DNA of 40,626 bases from Bacillota bacterium. GTDB lineage: Bacteria; Bacillota; Clostridia; Peptostreptococcales; Anaerovoracaceae. Location of the stretch: positions 1-40,626 of the forward strand of contig JAFPXN010000062.1 in the NCBI GenBank assembly GCA_017412505.1, read 5' to 3'. The notes beneath the pieces are model-generated. The model was given only the letters and a program-made list of their open reading frames with translations. It ran no database searches and had not been told where the DNA came from. Numbering within the stretch: position 1 is the stretch's first letter; every line of letters begins with the position of its first letter. A program made the translations under genes and the position numbers. Shown piece by piece: positions 8,810 to 16,623 of the stretch.

Positions 8810-8863
8810 CACGGGGACGGGGGCGTGTAAGGTTTTGGGACCTTGCACGCCTCCGCCCCCGTG
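8810..8863 (-). terminator. Rho-independent terminator of the CitMHS-AtuA operon
   Basis: A 24-bp near-perfect stem (8810-8833 with 8840-8863, three non-Watson-Crick positions, 6-base loop) lies just downstream of the AtuA C-terminal-domain gene. On the minus strand it is followed by ATTTTTTGC. It separates this operon from the cysteine desulfidase promoter. Confidence 0.85.
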
Positions 8864-8884
8864 ACTGCTATCTATCTTTATTCC

Positions 8885-9184
8885 TTAGATCTCCATGTCG
8901 AGCAGGTAGGAAGAGAATCCTTTGCCGTGCATGTCGACGGACAGCGAGCGGGTCACGCCGCCGCCCAGGGCAGCCTGCATCACGTAGTTCAGGCAGCAGA
9001 CCTCGGGCAGTTCGTAGCGGACGACTTCGCCCTTCACCATGCCCTTGAAGTGTTCCTTCACCTTTTCGGCGGTCACCTTTTCTCTGAGCATTTCGTAGTC
9101 CTTCTCATCGTAGGGAATGAGGGACAGGTTGGAGATGTTTCCCTTATCGCCGGTGCGGGAATGTGCGATCTCATAAAGTTTCAT
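8885..9184 (-). CDS. Stand-alone AtuA C-terminal-type domain protein
   Basis: This 99-residue protein resembles the C-terminal domain that is fused to AtuA in many proteobacterial proteins of acyclic terpene and related acid degradation. Shared features are AHSRTGDKGN at the start, LREKVTAEKVKEHF, VVRYELPEVCCLNYVM, and ALGGGVTRSLSVD with SSYLLDMEI at the end. Its chemistry is unknown to me. AAAGGAGG precedes ATG 9184. It lies 19 bases after the AtuA-family gene and should be its partner subunit, so here the usual fusion is split into two adjacent genes. Confidence 0.8.
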   Translation of the reverse strand: MKLYEIAHSRTGDKGNISNLSLIPYDEKDYEMLREKVTAEKVKEHFKGMVKGEVVRYELPEVCCLNYVMQAALGGGVTRSLSVDMHGKGFSSYLLDMEI

Positions 9185-9203
9185 TGTTCTGCGTCCTCCT
9201 TTC

Positions 9204-10550
9204 CTAGACGGTGTAAACTGCGATCTCGGGCTTGACGTCGTTTCTGTTGATCAGGATGGACGCAACGGAGACGATGTCGCGGGTGCGCTTGACCGCGCCG
9301 CAGCCGCCTGCGGGGCCGTTGGTGTACAGCGCTTCCACTTCGTTGGGAACCAGGTCTGCGACAGCCTTGGTCTTGGCTCTGCCGGCCACTCTGACGCGTA
9401 CTTCAGAGGGTTCGCTGGGCAGCTGGTTGTCCGGATTCCAGTACAGGGAGTTGCAGCCGATGATGTCGTACTTCATCTCGTCGAACGCGCCGGGAGCGAC
9501 CAGTTCGAGTCTGCCCTTGATGATCTCCAGGGCCAGCTTCGCTCTCTCGAGGCAGCCGGGGCCGCCGTAGGAGATCTCGCCGTCGCCGATGAAGCAGTCC
9601 TTGTAGCCGATGGAGCACTTGAACGTGCTGGTCTTGGCCTTGCCGGTGACGCCGGAGACGCGCACTCTGTCCTTGCCCTCCTGGGTGAACTGGATGTGCT
9701 TGAAGTCCGCGACGACGTCCGGAGTGATGTAGTTTTCAGGATCGTGGATCTCGTAGCAGATCTGTTCCTTCAGCGTGTCTCTCGTGACCATGCCGCCGGA
9801 ACCTTCGACCTTGGTGATGACCAGGGAGCCGTCCTCGGAGATCTCCGCGATGGGGAAGCCCAGATGCGCGGGATCGGGAACGTCCTTCTTGCCCGGCTCC
9901 ATGTAGTATCCGCCGGTCGCCTGGCCGCCGCATTCCAGCAGGTGGCCCATGGCGGTGCCTTTGCCCAGCTTATCCCAGTCTTCCATGTCCCAGCCGAATT
10001 CGAAGATGGCGGGAGCCATGAAGATGGCGGGGTCCGCTACGCGGCCGGTGATGACCACGTCGGCGCCTGCCTGCAGGGCCTTGATGATGCCTTCGACGCC
10101 CAGATAGGCGTTGGCGGAAACGACTTTTCCGTCCAGTTCTCTGAGAGGCTTGTGATTCTCCCAGACTTCGACTTCGTCGTACTTGTCGATGATGGGCAGG
10201 ATGTCGTCGCCGGTGACGCAGGCGATCTTCATGCCGGTCAGGCCGTGCTTCTTTGCGATCTCGACGCACTTTTCGGCTGCGGCTTCGGGGTTGGCGGAGC
10301 CCATGTTCGTGATGAGCTTGACCTTATGCTCCCAGCACAGGGGCAGGGCCTTTTCCATGCGGTATTCCAGCAGGCCGTTGTAACCCTTCTTCGGGTCCTT
10401 CAGCTTGGCTTCCTGGCCGATGGCGATGGTGCGCTCCGCGAGGCACTCGTAGCTGATATAGTTGAGGTTTCCCTTTTCGATGAGTTCCAGGGAGGGTTCC
10501 AGTCTGTCGCCCGCATAGCCGGCGCCGGAACCGATACGAATCGTTCTCAT
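9204..10550 (-). CDS. AtuA family (DUF1446) acyl/acid catabolism protein
   Basis: This 448-residue protein matches the N-terminal body of AtuA/DUF1446 proteins: MRTIRIGSGAGYAGDRLEP at the start, SYECLAERT near 33, ITNMGSANPEAAAEKCVEIA near 80, DVVITGRVADPA near 165 and a C-terminal GPAGGCGAVK segment. The first member was described in citronellol/geranyl-CoA degradation, but anaerobic homologues are common next to transporters and their substrates are not known. It is co-transcribed after the CitMHS transporter (42-base gap) and before the small AtuA C-terminal-domain gene, so the three likely import and process one organic acid. The start follows AAAGGA. Confidence 0.85.
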   Translation of the reverse strand: MRTIRIGSGAGYAGDRLEPSLELIEKGNLNYISYECLAERTIAIGQEAKLKDPKKGYNGLLEYRMEKALPLCWEHKVKLITNMGSANPEAAAEKCVEIAKKHGLTGMKIACVTGDDILPIIDKYDEVEVWENHKPLRELDGKVVSANAYLGVEGIIKALQAGADVVITGRVADPAIFMAPAIFEFGWDMEDWDKLGKGTAMGHLLECGGQATGGYYMEPGKKDVPDPAHLGFPIAEISEDGSLVITKVEGSGGMVTRDTLKEQICYEIHDPENYITPDVVADFKHIQFTQEGKDRVRVSGVTGKAKTSTFKCSIGYKDCFIGDGEISYGGPGCLERAKLALEIIKGRLELVAPGAFDEMKYDIIGCNSLYWNPDNQLPSEPSEVRVRVAGRAKTKAVADLVPNEVEALYTNGPAGGCGAVKRTRDIVSVASILINRNDVKPEIAVYTV

Positions 10551-10592
10551 ATATGTTTATTTCCTTTCGTTTCTTACAGGATCACGCGCTGA

Positions 10593-11963
10593 TTACAGGT
10601 GGACGCCGCCGGTGACGAGCGCGACGACCAGCATCACTAAGCTGACTGCCCAGGCAACGGGAATGGTCTTCTTCTGGTGTTCGCCGAAGTCTACGCCGGC
10701 CAGACCGATCAGCAGGAACGTGGATGCGGTGAGGGGGGAGATCGGGAAACCGACGGTCATCTGGCCGAGGATGGCTGCGCGGCCTACGTCAGCAGCTGCG
10801 ACGCCGAAGCCTGCCGCGGTGCTTGCCAGAACAGGCAGAACGCCGTAGTAGAAGGAATCCGGGTCGAACAGCAGGGACGCGGGCATGGCGATGACGCCGA
10901 CGATGAGCGGGAAGAACTTGCCCATGGAAGTCGGGATGATGGAGACCAGCGTCTCGGACATGGCGGTGATCATGCCGGTGCCCTTCATGATGCCGGTGAA
11001 GCAGCCTGCTGCGAACAGCACAGAGCACATCATCAGGCAGGACTTGGCGTGGGCGTCGACTCTGGCCTTGGACGTCTTGACGTCGGGGTAGTTGACCATG
11101 GTGGCGATGACGTAGAAGACCATGAAGACGACAGCGGGCGCGAAGCCGGACTTCAGCAGGGCCGCGATGGCTGCGATGATCAGGAAGATGTTGAAGCCGA
11201 ACAGCTTCGGGCGCTGCAGCGCTTCTTCTTCCGGGGTGAGGGCTGCGGGGGTGTAGACGATCTCGGAGACGTTTCCGCCGCCTTCGGCGAGGATGCGCTT
11301 CTTTTCGCTTCTGCCCAGCAGTACGGCGACAGCCAGTACGCAGATGAGACCGGCGATGACGGCGGGCAGGTCGGGCATGAAGAAGGAAACAGCGCTGGGT
11401 TCGCTTAACGCGGTGGCCGCACGGACGGTGGGGCCGCCCCAGGGCAGAACGTTCATAACGCCTGCAGACAGGGCGACGAGGGTCGCCAGCGTGGTGCGCT
11501 TCATGCCTACGGCATCGTACAGGGGTACGAGGGGCGGTACGCAGATCAGGAACGTGACCGCGCCGGAGCCGTCCAGGTGAACGATGGCAGCCAGGATGGC
11601 GGTGCCCAGGCAGATCTTAACGGGATCGGTGCCCACGGCCTTGATGATCTTGGCGATGATGGGGCGGAATGTGCCTGCGTCGGTCAGGATACCGAAGAAC
11701 AGGATGGAGAAGATGAACATGACGCCGGTGGCGGCTACGGAGCCGATACCCTTGGCGCCGGTGATCATGCCGCCCAGAGACTTGAAGTTTGCCATGAAAT
11801 CGATGACGCCGGGAGCGTTCTCGGGGTCAGTGACAAAGAATCCGCAGGCGATGATGCCGGTGACGATGGGGACCGCGATGAGGGCGACCAGCGGGGACGC
11901 CTTCTTGGTCATGATCAGCACCAGCATGAGGATGACGGTGATGAAACCTAATACTGCTAACAT
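10593..11963 (-). CDS. CitMHS-family carboxylate transporter
   Basis: This 456-residue, very hydrophobic protein has about 12 predicted membrane spans. It begins MLAVLGFITVILMLVLIMTK, followed by SPLVALIAVPIV, like CitM/CitH metal-citrate symporters, and has the HLDGSGAVTFLI region near residue 123 and NVLPWGGPT near 167. CitMHS proteins import citrate or related acids complexed with a divalent cation, driven by protons. The actual substrate here is more likely the compound handled by the AtuA-like protein than citrate, since no citrate lyase is nearby (inference). A strong TAGGAGGT precedes ATG 11963. It is the first gene of its operon and is preceded by a sigma-70-like promoter with palindromes. 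Confidence 0.85.
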   Translation of the reverse strand: MLAVLGFITVILMLVLIMTKKASPLVALIAVPIVTGIIACGFFVTDPENAPGVIDFMANFKSLGGMITGAKGIGSVAATGVMFIFSILFFGILTDAGTFRPIIAKIIKAVGTDPVKICLGTAILAAIVHLDGSGAVTFLICVPPLVPLYDAVGMKRTTLATLVALSAGVMNVLPWGGPTVRAATALSEPSAVSFFMPDLPAVIAGLICVLAVAVLLGRSEKKRILAEGGGNVSEIVYTPAALTPEEEALQRPKLFGFNIFLIIAAIAALLKSGFAPAVVFMVFYVIATMVNYPDVKTSKARVDAHAKSCLMMCSVLFAAGCFTGIMKGTGMITAMSETLVSIIPTSMGKFFPLIVGVIAMPASLLFDPDSFYYGVLPVLASTAAGFGVAAADVGRAAILGQMTVGFPISPLTASTFLLIGLAGVDFGEHQKKTIPVAWAVSLVMLVVALVTGGVHL

Positions 11964-12004
11964 GTGACCTCCTAAGGTTTTGGTGTAGTGATTGTTACAT
12001 TTTT

Positions 12005-12033
12005 ATCATAGGAGGCGTGCAAGGGCGTTTCAA
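12005..12033 (-). promoter_or_regulatory. Sigma-70-type promoter of the CitMHS-AtuA operon
   Basis: On the minus strand TTGAAA (12033-12028), 17 bases, then TATGAT (12010-12005): five of six matches in each box. This makes a sigma-54 promoter unnecessary. Confidence 0.7.
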
Positions 12034-12040
12034 TCAAAAA

Positions 12041-12070
12041 GAATTCTGAGATTTTAGAATCTCAGAATTC
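12041..12070. promoter_or_regulatory. Perfect 13-bp inverted repeat upstream of the CitMHS promoter
   Basis: The arms GAATTCTGAGATT (12041-12053) and its exact complement (12058-12070) flank the 4-base loop TTAG. The dyad ends eight bases from the -35 box, the usual place for an activator site. It could also form a hairpin in any read-through RNA from the regulator gene. Confidence 0.65.
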
Positions 12071-12130
12071 CTGATGGCTTGTAATCATTGTGTTTTAAGT
12101 GGTTTTAGCGGTTTCCAAATTCTTGGAACA

Positions 12131-12153
12131 GGATTCCAGTTTTCTGGAATTCC
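12131..12153. promoter_or_regulatory. Palindrome downstream of the regulator gene
   Basis: GGATTCCAG-TTTTC-TGGAATTCC is a near-perfect dyad four bases after the regulator stop codon. It contains the element TTCCAG/CTGGAA that is also repeated in the regulator promoter (13522-13537), so it may be a binding site. No T-run follows, so it is a weak candidate terminator. Confidence 0.5.
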
Positions 12154-12156
12154 CGG

Positions 12157-13497
12157 CTATTTCAGCTTTGCGTACAGGCTGGCGAGGGAAATGCCCAGTT
12201 CCCGGGCGGCTGCTTTCTTGCCTTTCAGGTCGTTTCCGTAGTACTCCAGCGTGCGCAGGATCTCCATCTTTTCGAATTCTTTTACCTTATCATATAGAGG
12301 CATGGTGTCGCGGGCGGAGCCTTTGCCGACGTTCTCCGGCAGGTTGACCGCGGTGATCCGGTCGTCGCTGCACGTGTAGGCGGAGAACTCGAGCACGGAC
12401 CGCAGTTCGCGCACGTTGCCGGGCCAGCTGTGGGCCATCAGGCGGTCCAGCGCGTCGTCCGTGATCGTCAGCCGGCGCTTGAGCGTGATGGACAGGTCGT
12501 CCAGGATCTGCTGCACGAGCAGGGGCACGTCCTCCATGCGCTCCCGCAGAGGCGGGATCTTGATCGCGAAGCTGTTGATCGCATAGAACAGCTCGCTGGA
12601 GAAGCGGCCTGCCACCACGTCTTCCGTCAGGTCCACGTTGCTGGCCGCGATGATGCGTACGTTTACGGGAATTTCTTCGATACCGCCGACGGGGCGTATC
12701 GTGCCGTCCTGGATCACTTTCAGGATCTTGCTCTGCATGTCCAGGTTGAGTTCGGAGATCTCGTCCAGGAACAGCGTGCCGCCGTCCACGGCTTCGAACA
12801 GGCCGATCTGGCCGGTCCGGACCTGGGTCCGGGAAGAGGCGCTCTGGTAGCCGAACAGCTTCGTCTCCAACGCGACGGGGTCGAACAGCGCGCAGTTGAC
12901 GGAGGCGAAGGGCTCTTTGCTGCGGTCGCTGGCGTTGTGGATCGCCCGGGCGTACACGCCTTTGCCCGTGCCGGATTCGCACATCAGCAGCACCGGGGCC
13001 TTCACGGAGGCGATCTTTTTCGCGAACTCCTTGCAGGCCTGGGATTTGCGGGCGCGCGCCACGATCAGGTCGAAGCTGACCGTCACGGTGTTGCTCGTGT
13101 TCACCTGGTGCAGGATCTGCCGGTTGCGGCGTTCCACCTCGTCGATCTTCTTGCGGAAAGACGACGCCTCGTCCATGAACGTGACCACGGAGATCGCCCC
13201 GATGGTCTTGCCGTATTCGAGGATGGGGTACATGTTGACGAAGTAGGACGTGTCGCCTTCCTTGCGCTCCTGCTGCAGCACGGGCTGGCCGCTCTTCATG
13301 ACGGAGGGCAGCTGGGCGCCGGGGCGCAGATCGCGCAGTTTGTGGCCTTCGATCTTGTCCGGATCGATGCCGTTCTCCGACGCGACGAAATTGCGGTAGG
13401 CCGCGTTGGCGAATACGATCACGCCGTTCGTGTCTATAATATTGATACCTTCGTGCATGGAATCGAAGATCGCTTTGGCGGAATCCGAAAGAACCAT
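12157..13497 (-). CDS. PAS/AAA+/Fis-HTH transcriptional regulator lacking GAFTGA
   Basis: This 446-residue protein has a PAS sensor domain (about 5-110), a linker helix, an AAA+ domain of the sigma-54 activator type (about 145-385; Walker A-like CESGTGK ending at Lys179; Walker B TLFLDE 241-246; SWPGNVRELRSVLE 357-370) and a C-terminal Fis-type HTH (about 411-446). The GAFTGA loop that contacts sigma-54 is replaced by ASSRTQ (220-225), and the two arginine-finger positions are Ser300 and Ala306. It therefore resembles TyrR-like members that act on sigma-70 promoters. It lies directly upstream of the CitMHS-AtuA operon on the same strand and probably controls it in response to a PAS-bound ligand (inference). 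GGAGGTG precedes ATG 13497. Confidence 0.88.
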   Translation of the reverse strand: MVLSDSAKAIFDSMHEGINIIDTNGVIVFANAAYRNFVASENGIDPDKIEGHKLRDLRPGAQLPSVMKSGQPVLQQERKEGDTSYFVNMYPILEYGKTIGAISVVTFMDEASSFRKKIDEVERRNRQILHQVNTSNTVTVSFDLIVARARKSQACKEFAKKIASVKAPVLLMCESGTGKGVYARAIHNASDRSKEPFASVNCALFDPVALETKLFGYQSASSRTQVRTGQIGLFEAVDGGTLFLDEISELNLDMQSKILKVIQDGTIRPVGGIEEIPVNVRIIAASNVDLTEDVVAGRFSSELFYAINSFAIKIPPLRERMEDVPLLVQQILDDLSITLKRRLTITDDALDRLMAHSWPGNVRELRSVLEFSAYTCSDDRITAVNLPENVGKGSARDTMPLYDKVKEFEKMEILRTLEYYGNDLKGKKAAARELGISLASLYAKLK

Positions 13498-13517
13498 GGA
13501 ATCACCTCCATGGTTCT

Positions 13518-13546
13518 ATAATTCCAGAATTCCAGAATCTTGTCAA
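13518..13546 (-). promoter_or_regulatory. Regulator promoter with tandem TTCCAGAA repeats in its spacer
   Basis: On the minus strand TTGACA (13546-13541), 17-base spacer, AATTAT (13523-13518). Two abutting copies of TTCCAGAA (13522-13529 and 13530-13537, plus-strand reading) fill most of the spacer and touch the -10 box. That is an ideal place for autorepression. Confidence 0.6.
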
Positions 13547-13549
13547 GAC

Positions 13550-13576
13550 GACACATGGGGACAGGTACAATGTGTC
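13550..13576. repeat. Dispersed GGGGACAGGTACAATGTG repeat, copy A
   Basis: GACACAT (13550-13556) and ATGTGTC (13570-13576) bracket GGGGACAGGTAC. The same core occurs in the perfect hairpin at 28639-28691, and a diverged form occurs at 14882-14900. It lies between divergent genes. Confidence 0.6.
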
Positions 13577-13606
13577 ATTCTTGCCCGCGCGTGATACAAT
13601 AGGAGC

Positions 13607-14923
13607 ATGAGTAAACTGACTACATTTAAAGAATTGAAAAAGATCCCCTGCGAAAGCAGCTGGTTCGAACCGTACCGGGTAGCGCCCGGCGTCACGGCGA
13701 TCTACGAGCCGCACCATTTCGAAGAGGTCATCAGCTATCTGATCGAAGGCGATACGTCCGCGCTGCTGCTGGACTCCGGCATGGGCCTTGGCAACATCAA
13801 GGCCCTCGTCGAATTCCTGACGGACAAGCCTGTCACCCTGGTCAACTCCCACTCGCACTTCGACCACGTGGGCGACAATTGGCGCTTCCCCGAGACGCAT
13901 CTGCTTAACCTGCCCGAATGCGTGGCGCATTTGGCTGCCGGCACGGCGCAGCAGGCGGACGATGCGAACCGCGCGCCCGAGGCGCTGTGGTTCGACGGCG
14001 AGCCATGGTTCGATCTTAAGACGTGGCACACGAAGCCCTGCAAGGTCGTGCCCATCGAGGAGGGTCACGTGTTCGACCTGGGCGGTCGGAAACTTCGCGT
14101 GATCGCGACGCCCGGCCACAGCCGGGACAGCCTTATGCTGGCGGACGACGAAAACAGGCTGCTCTTTACGGGCGACACCATCTATCCGGGTCCCATTTAC
14201 GCCCACATCGAAGGCGTGGAGATGGTGCCCGTCTACTATTCCACGGTCATCAAGCTGGCGGCTCAGTTCGCGGATTACACGCTGTTCTGCTCGCACAACA
14301 ATCCGGTCTGGGAGGGCAGCGCGCTGAAGGAGATCGAGGATGCGTTCGGCAAGGTGCTGGCGGGCGAAGTGGTCGGCTCCAGCGACCCGAAGACGGAAGG
14401 GGACACCGTCTCCTACCAGTTCGGCGGCTTTGGCATCGTGCTTTCGCGCCAGGCGGCGGATCTGTACGGCGCAAAATACCGCAGGCATTATCACGTTGTC
14501 GGCGCGATCATCGAGCACGACGGAAAGATCCTTTGCATGCAGCGGCCGAAAGGGAAATTCCCTTCGACAGATTTAAAGTGGGAATTCCCCGGCGGCAAGA
14601 TCGAGGCGGGGGAGACCGGTCCCCAGGCCCTGATGCGCGAGCTGCGCGAGGAGATGGACTTCGAGGTGAACGTCCGCGAAGAGGACTATTTCGCCACGGT
14701 CCACCACCTCTATCCCGAGTTCGAACTCACGATGGACACCTATCTATGTCACGTAGCGAATCCGCGGTTCACCCGGAAAGAGCACGTGGACCACTGCTGG
14801 CTGCCGCCCGCGGATATGCCTTCGCTGGACTGGGCCGCGGCGGATTTCCCCATCGTGGAGCAGGTCATAAAAAGTGCACAAGGGGACTGTCCCCATGTGT
14901 CGTTTGGAGGAGATAAAAGATGA
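13607..14923 (+). CDS. Metallo-beta-lactamase-fold hydrolase fused to a Nudix (MutT-like) hydrolase
   Basis: The N-terminal half of this 438-residue protein (about 25-250) is a metallo-beta-lactamase-fold hydrolase with HSHFDH at 82-87, PGHSRD at 169-174, GD at 189-190 and SH at 229-230, all metal ligand positions. After a short linker (251-292), residues 295-420 form a Nudix domain of the MutT/CTP pyrophosphohydrolase type: LKWEFPGGKIEAGET followed by the box ending RELREEM (344-350). The usual Gly after the EE pair is Asp351. Such a fusion suggests two-step cleavage of one substrate or surveillance of damaged nucleotides, but no pair is established. The last ~16 residues are encoded by a dispersed repeat. 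The stop overlaps the next ATG (ATGA), so it heads an operon. Confidence 0.85.
   Translation: MSKLTTFKELKKIPCESSWFEPYRVAPGVTAIYEPHHFEEVISYLIEGDTSALLLDSGMGLGNIKALVEFLTDKPVTLVNSHSHFDHVGDNWRFPETHLLNLPECVAHLAAGTAQQADDANRAPEALWFDGEPWFDLKTWHTKPCKVVPIEEGHVFDLGGRKLRVIATPGHSRDSLMLADDENRLLFTGDTIYPGPIYAHIEGVEMVPVYYSTVIKLAAQFADYTLFCSHNNPVWEGSALKEIEDAFGKVLAGEVVGSSDPKTEGDTVSYQFGGFGIVLSRQAADLYGAKYRRHYHVVGAIIEHDGKILCMQRPKGKFPSTDLKWEFPGGKIEAGETGPQALMRELREEMDFEVNVREEDYFATVHHLYPEFELTMDTYLCHVANPRFTRKEHVDHCWLPPADMPSLDWAAADFPIVEQVIKSAQGDCPHVSFGGDKR
14882..14900. repeat. Dispersed repeat, copy B, inside the 3' end of the fusion gene
   Basis: GGGGAC-T-GTCCCC (14882-14894) followed by ATGTGTC belongs to the same palindromic family as 13550-13576. 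It is translated as part of the C-terminal tail of the preceding protein. Confidence 0.5.
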
Positions 14924-15369
14924 AAAAAATTACTGTTGTTTTGTTTTTGACGCTGGCCCTCGCGCTGGTCTTCAGCGGATGCAAGAAAGAAGAAGAGCCG
15001 AAAGAACCCGTCTTCGTCATGGATTCGACGGAGACCGAGATCCGGATCACCGCGAATGGCGCCTCGAAAGGTACCGGCGGCGTCGGTTTCCTGACGTTCG
15101 AGGAAGGCCAGTATCTCTATTACGCCACCAGCGGCGACGACGGTTCCCAGATGCTGCACGTGATGGTCTTCGAGGCCGACCCGGACGCGGACCCCGCCGA
15201 TTTCCCGGTACCCGACGTCGACGACGAAAACTGGATCATGGACTTTACCGTAGCGAATAACACAAGCAGCGGCGTCGCCATGAACGCCGGCTATTACGCG
15301 TTTCTGATCGAGGCGGACAGCGAGCCGTACAGCGGCACCGCGACGTTCTCCGCCGTCGATGATTTTTAG
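14920..15369 (+). CDS. Small secreted lipoprotein of unknown function
   Basis: This 149-residue protein begins with a lipoprotein signal peptide: MKKITVVLFLTLALALVFSGC, with the lipobox ending at Cys21. A short charged KKEEEPKEP linker follows, then a single acidic, Gly/Thr-rich, probably beta-rich domain. I recognise no catalytic motif. The signal suggests anchoring on the outer face of the cell membrane. GGAGGAGA lies before the ATG, which overlaps the stop of the fusion protein gene. Its own stop TAG forms part of the ribosome site of the next gene, so the three genes form one operon. Confidence 0.75.
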   Translation: MKKITVVLFLTLALALVFSGCKKEEEPKEPVFVMDSTETEIRITANGASKGTGGVGFLTFEEGQYLYYATSGDDGSQMLHVMVFEADPDADPADFPVPDVDDENWIMDFTVANNTSSGVAMNAGYYAFLIEADSEPYSGTATFSAVDDF

Positions 15370-15378
15370 GAGGGACCC

Positions 15379-16563
15379 ATGAGCGACTTTAAGCGAGCAA
15401 GCGAAATTCTGTACGCAGGCGAACACGTCAAGGGCATGGACCTGAAGAAGCCCGAGACCCTGCCCATCTTCGAGACCACGGCGTTCACGATGAACAGCCT
15501 GTCCGAGCTGGCGGAAGTGACCGCCGAGAAGGGCTGGACCTACAGCCGCACCCGCAACCCGAACCGGGCGGCGCTGGCCGAGGCCATCAGCTACCTGGAA
15601 GGCGGTGAAGCGAGCCTGATCTTCGCGTCCGGCATGGGCGCGATCACCGTTCCCATGATCACGCTGCTGCAGCCCGGCGACCGGGTGCTCTGCAACGCGA
15701 ACATCTACGGCGAGACGTTCTCCACGCTTCGCGATATCTTAAGCAAGATGGGCGTCGAGACCGACTTCGTCGACTATCTGGACATGGATGCGGTGCGCGC
15801 AGCCATCCGGCCCGAGACGAAGATGATCTACAGCGAAGTCGTCAGCAACCCGACGGTCAAGATCGCGGATATCCCCGCGCTGGCCGAGCTCGCTCACAAA
15901 AACGGCGCGTGGCTGATGGTGGATAACACGTTCACGTCGCCCTTCGCGATCCGTCCCATGGACTTCGGCGCCGACATCGTCATCAACTCCCTTACGAAAT
16001 TCCTGAACGGCCACGCGGACGCCATGGGCGGCTCCATGACCACGACGGCCGAGCTGGTCGACAGGATCCGTCCGTATTCCATGCTGATCGGCACGCCCGG
16101 CGACGCCTTCAGTTCCTGGCTCATCTTACGGGGCCTGCGTACGGCGGAACTGCGCATCCCGCGGCAGATCAAGACGGCGGAAAAGCTGGCGGCGTTCTTC
16201 GCGGCTGACCCGCGCATCTCCGCGGTCAACCATCCGTCCCTGGCGACCGGCGCGCAGAAGGAACTGGCGGACAAGCTGTTCGGCGAGAACGGCTCCACGC
16301 CCATGATGAGCTTCGTTCTGCCCGAGGACATCGAAAAGATCGACGCGTTCATGAAGGCGCTGCGGTTTACGCGCTACGCCCCGACGCTGGGCGGCCTGCG
16401 CACGACCATGAGCCACCCGGTGACGTCGTCCCACTTCTCCATGCCCGACGCGGAACGGCGCAGGATCGGCATCACGCCCGGCATGATCCGCCTGTCCGTC
16501 GGCCTGGAAGACCCGGACGACCTGATCGCCGACTTCAGCAACGCGCTGAAGGTGTTCGGATAA
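15379..16563 (+). CDS. Cys/Met metabolism PLP enzyme (methionine gamma-lyase/cystathionine lyase family)
   Basis: This 394-residue protein is a PLP-dependent enzyme of the cystathionine gamma-synthase family. It shows ETTAFTMNS near 33, the YSRTRNPN segment near 54, FASGMGAI near 75, PGDRVLCNANIYGETFS near 95, DNTFTSP near 180 and the PLP lysine in INSLTKFLNGHADAMGG near 205. The family covers methionine gamma-lyase, cystathionine lyases and O-acetylhomoserine sulfhydrylases; sequence alone does not separate them with confidence. The nearby cysteine desulfidase and amino-acid catabolic genes favour a degradative lyase. AGGAGGG precedes ATG 15379 by about nine bases. It is the last gene of its operon and ends at a strong terminator. 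Confidence 0.85.
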   Translation: MSDFKRASEILYAGEHVKGMDLKKPETLPIFETTAFTMNSLSELAEVTAEKGWTYSRTRNPNRAALAEAISYLEGGEASLIFASGMGAITVPMITLLQPGDRVLCNANIYGETFSTLRDILSKMGVETDFVDYLDMDAVRAAIRPETKMIYSEVVSNPTVKIADIPALAELAHKNGAWLMVDNTFTSPFAIRPMDFGADIVINSLTKFLNGHADAMGGSMTTTAELVDRIRPYSMLIGTPGDAFSSWLILRGLRTAELRIPRQIKTAEKLAAFFAADPRISAVNHPSLATGAQKELADKLFGENGSTPMMSFVLPEDIEKIDAFMKALRFTRYAPTLGGLRTTMSHPVTSSHFSMPDAERRRIGITPGMIRLSVGLEDPDDLIADFSNALKVFG

Positions 16564-16571
16564 AGAAAAAG

Positions 16572-16605
16572 AAAAGATCCCGGAGCAGCCGCTCCGGGAT
16601 CTTTT
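16572..16605. terminator. Bidirectional terminator between PLP enzyme and FrlC-like gene
   Basis: A perfect 15-bp stem (16572-16586 with 16591-16605), 4-base loop, A-run on one flank and T-run on the other, between convergent genes. Confidence 0.93.
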
Positions 16606-16623
16606 TTACCTTGCTTCGTCAGA

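Noticed and set aside
12012..12036. Possible sigma-54 (-24/-12) promoter before the CitMHS gene, with TTGC at the -12 position
   Set aside because: The -24 GG is absent, the regulator has no GAFTGA loop, and a much better sigma-70 promoter overlaps the same bases.
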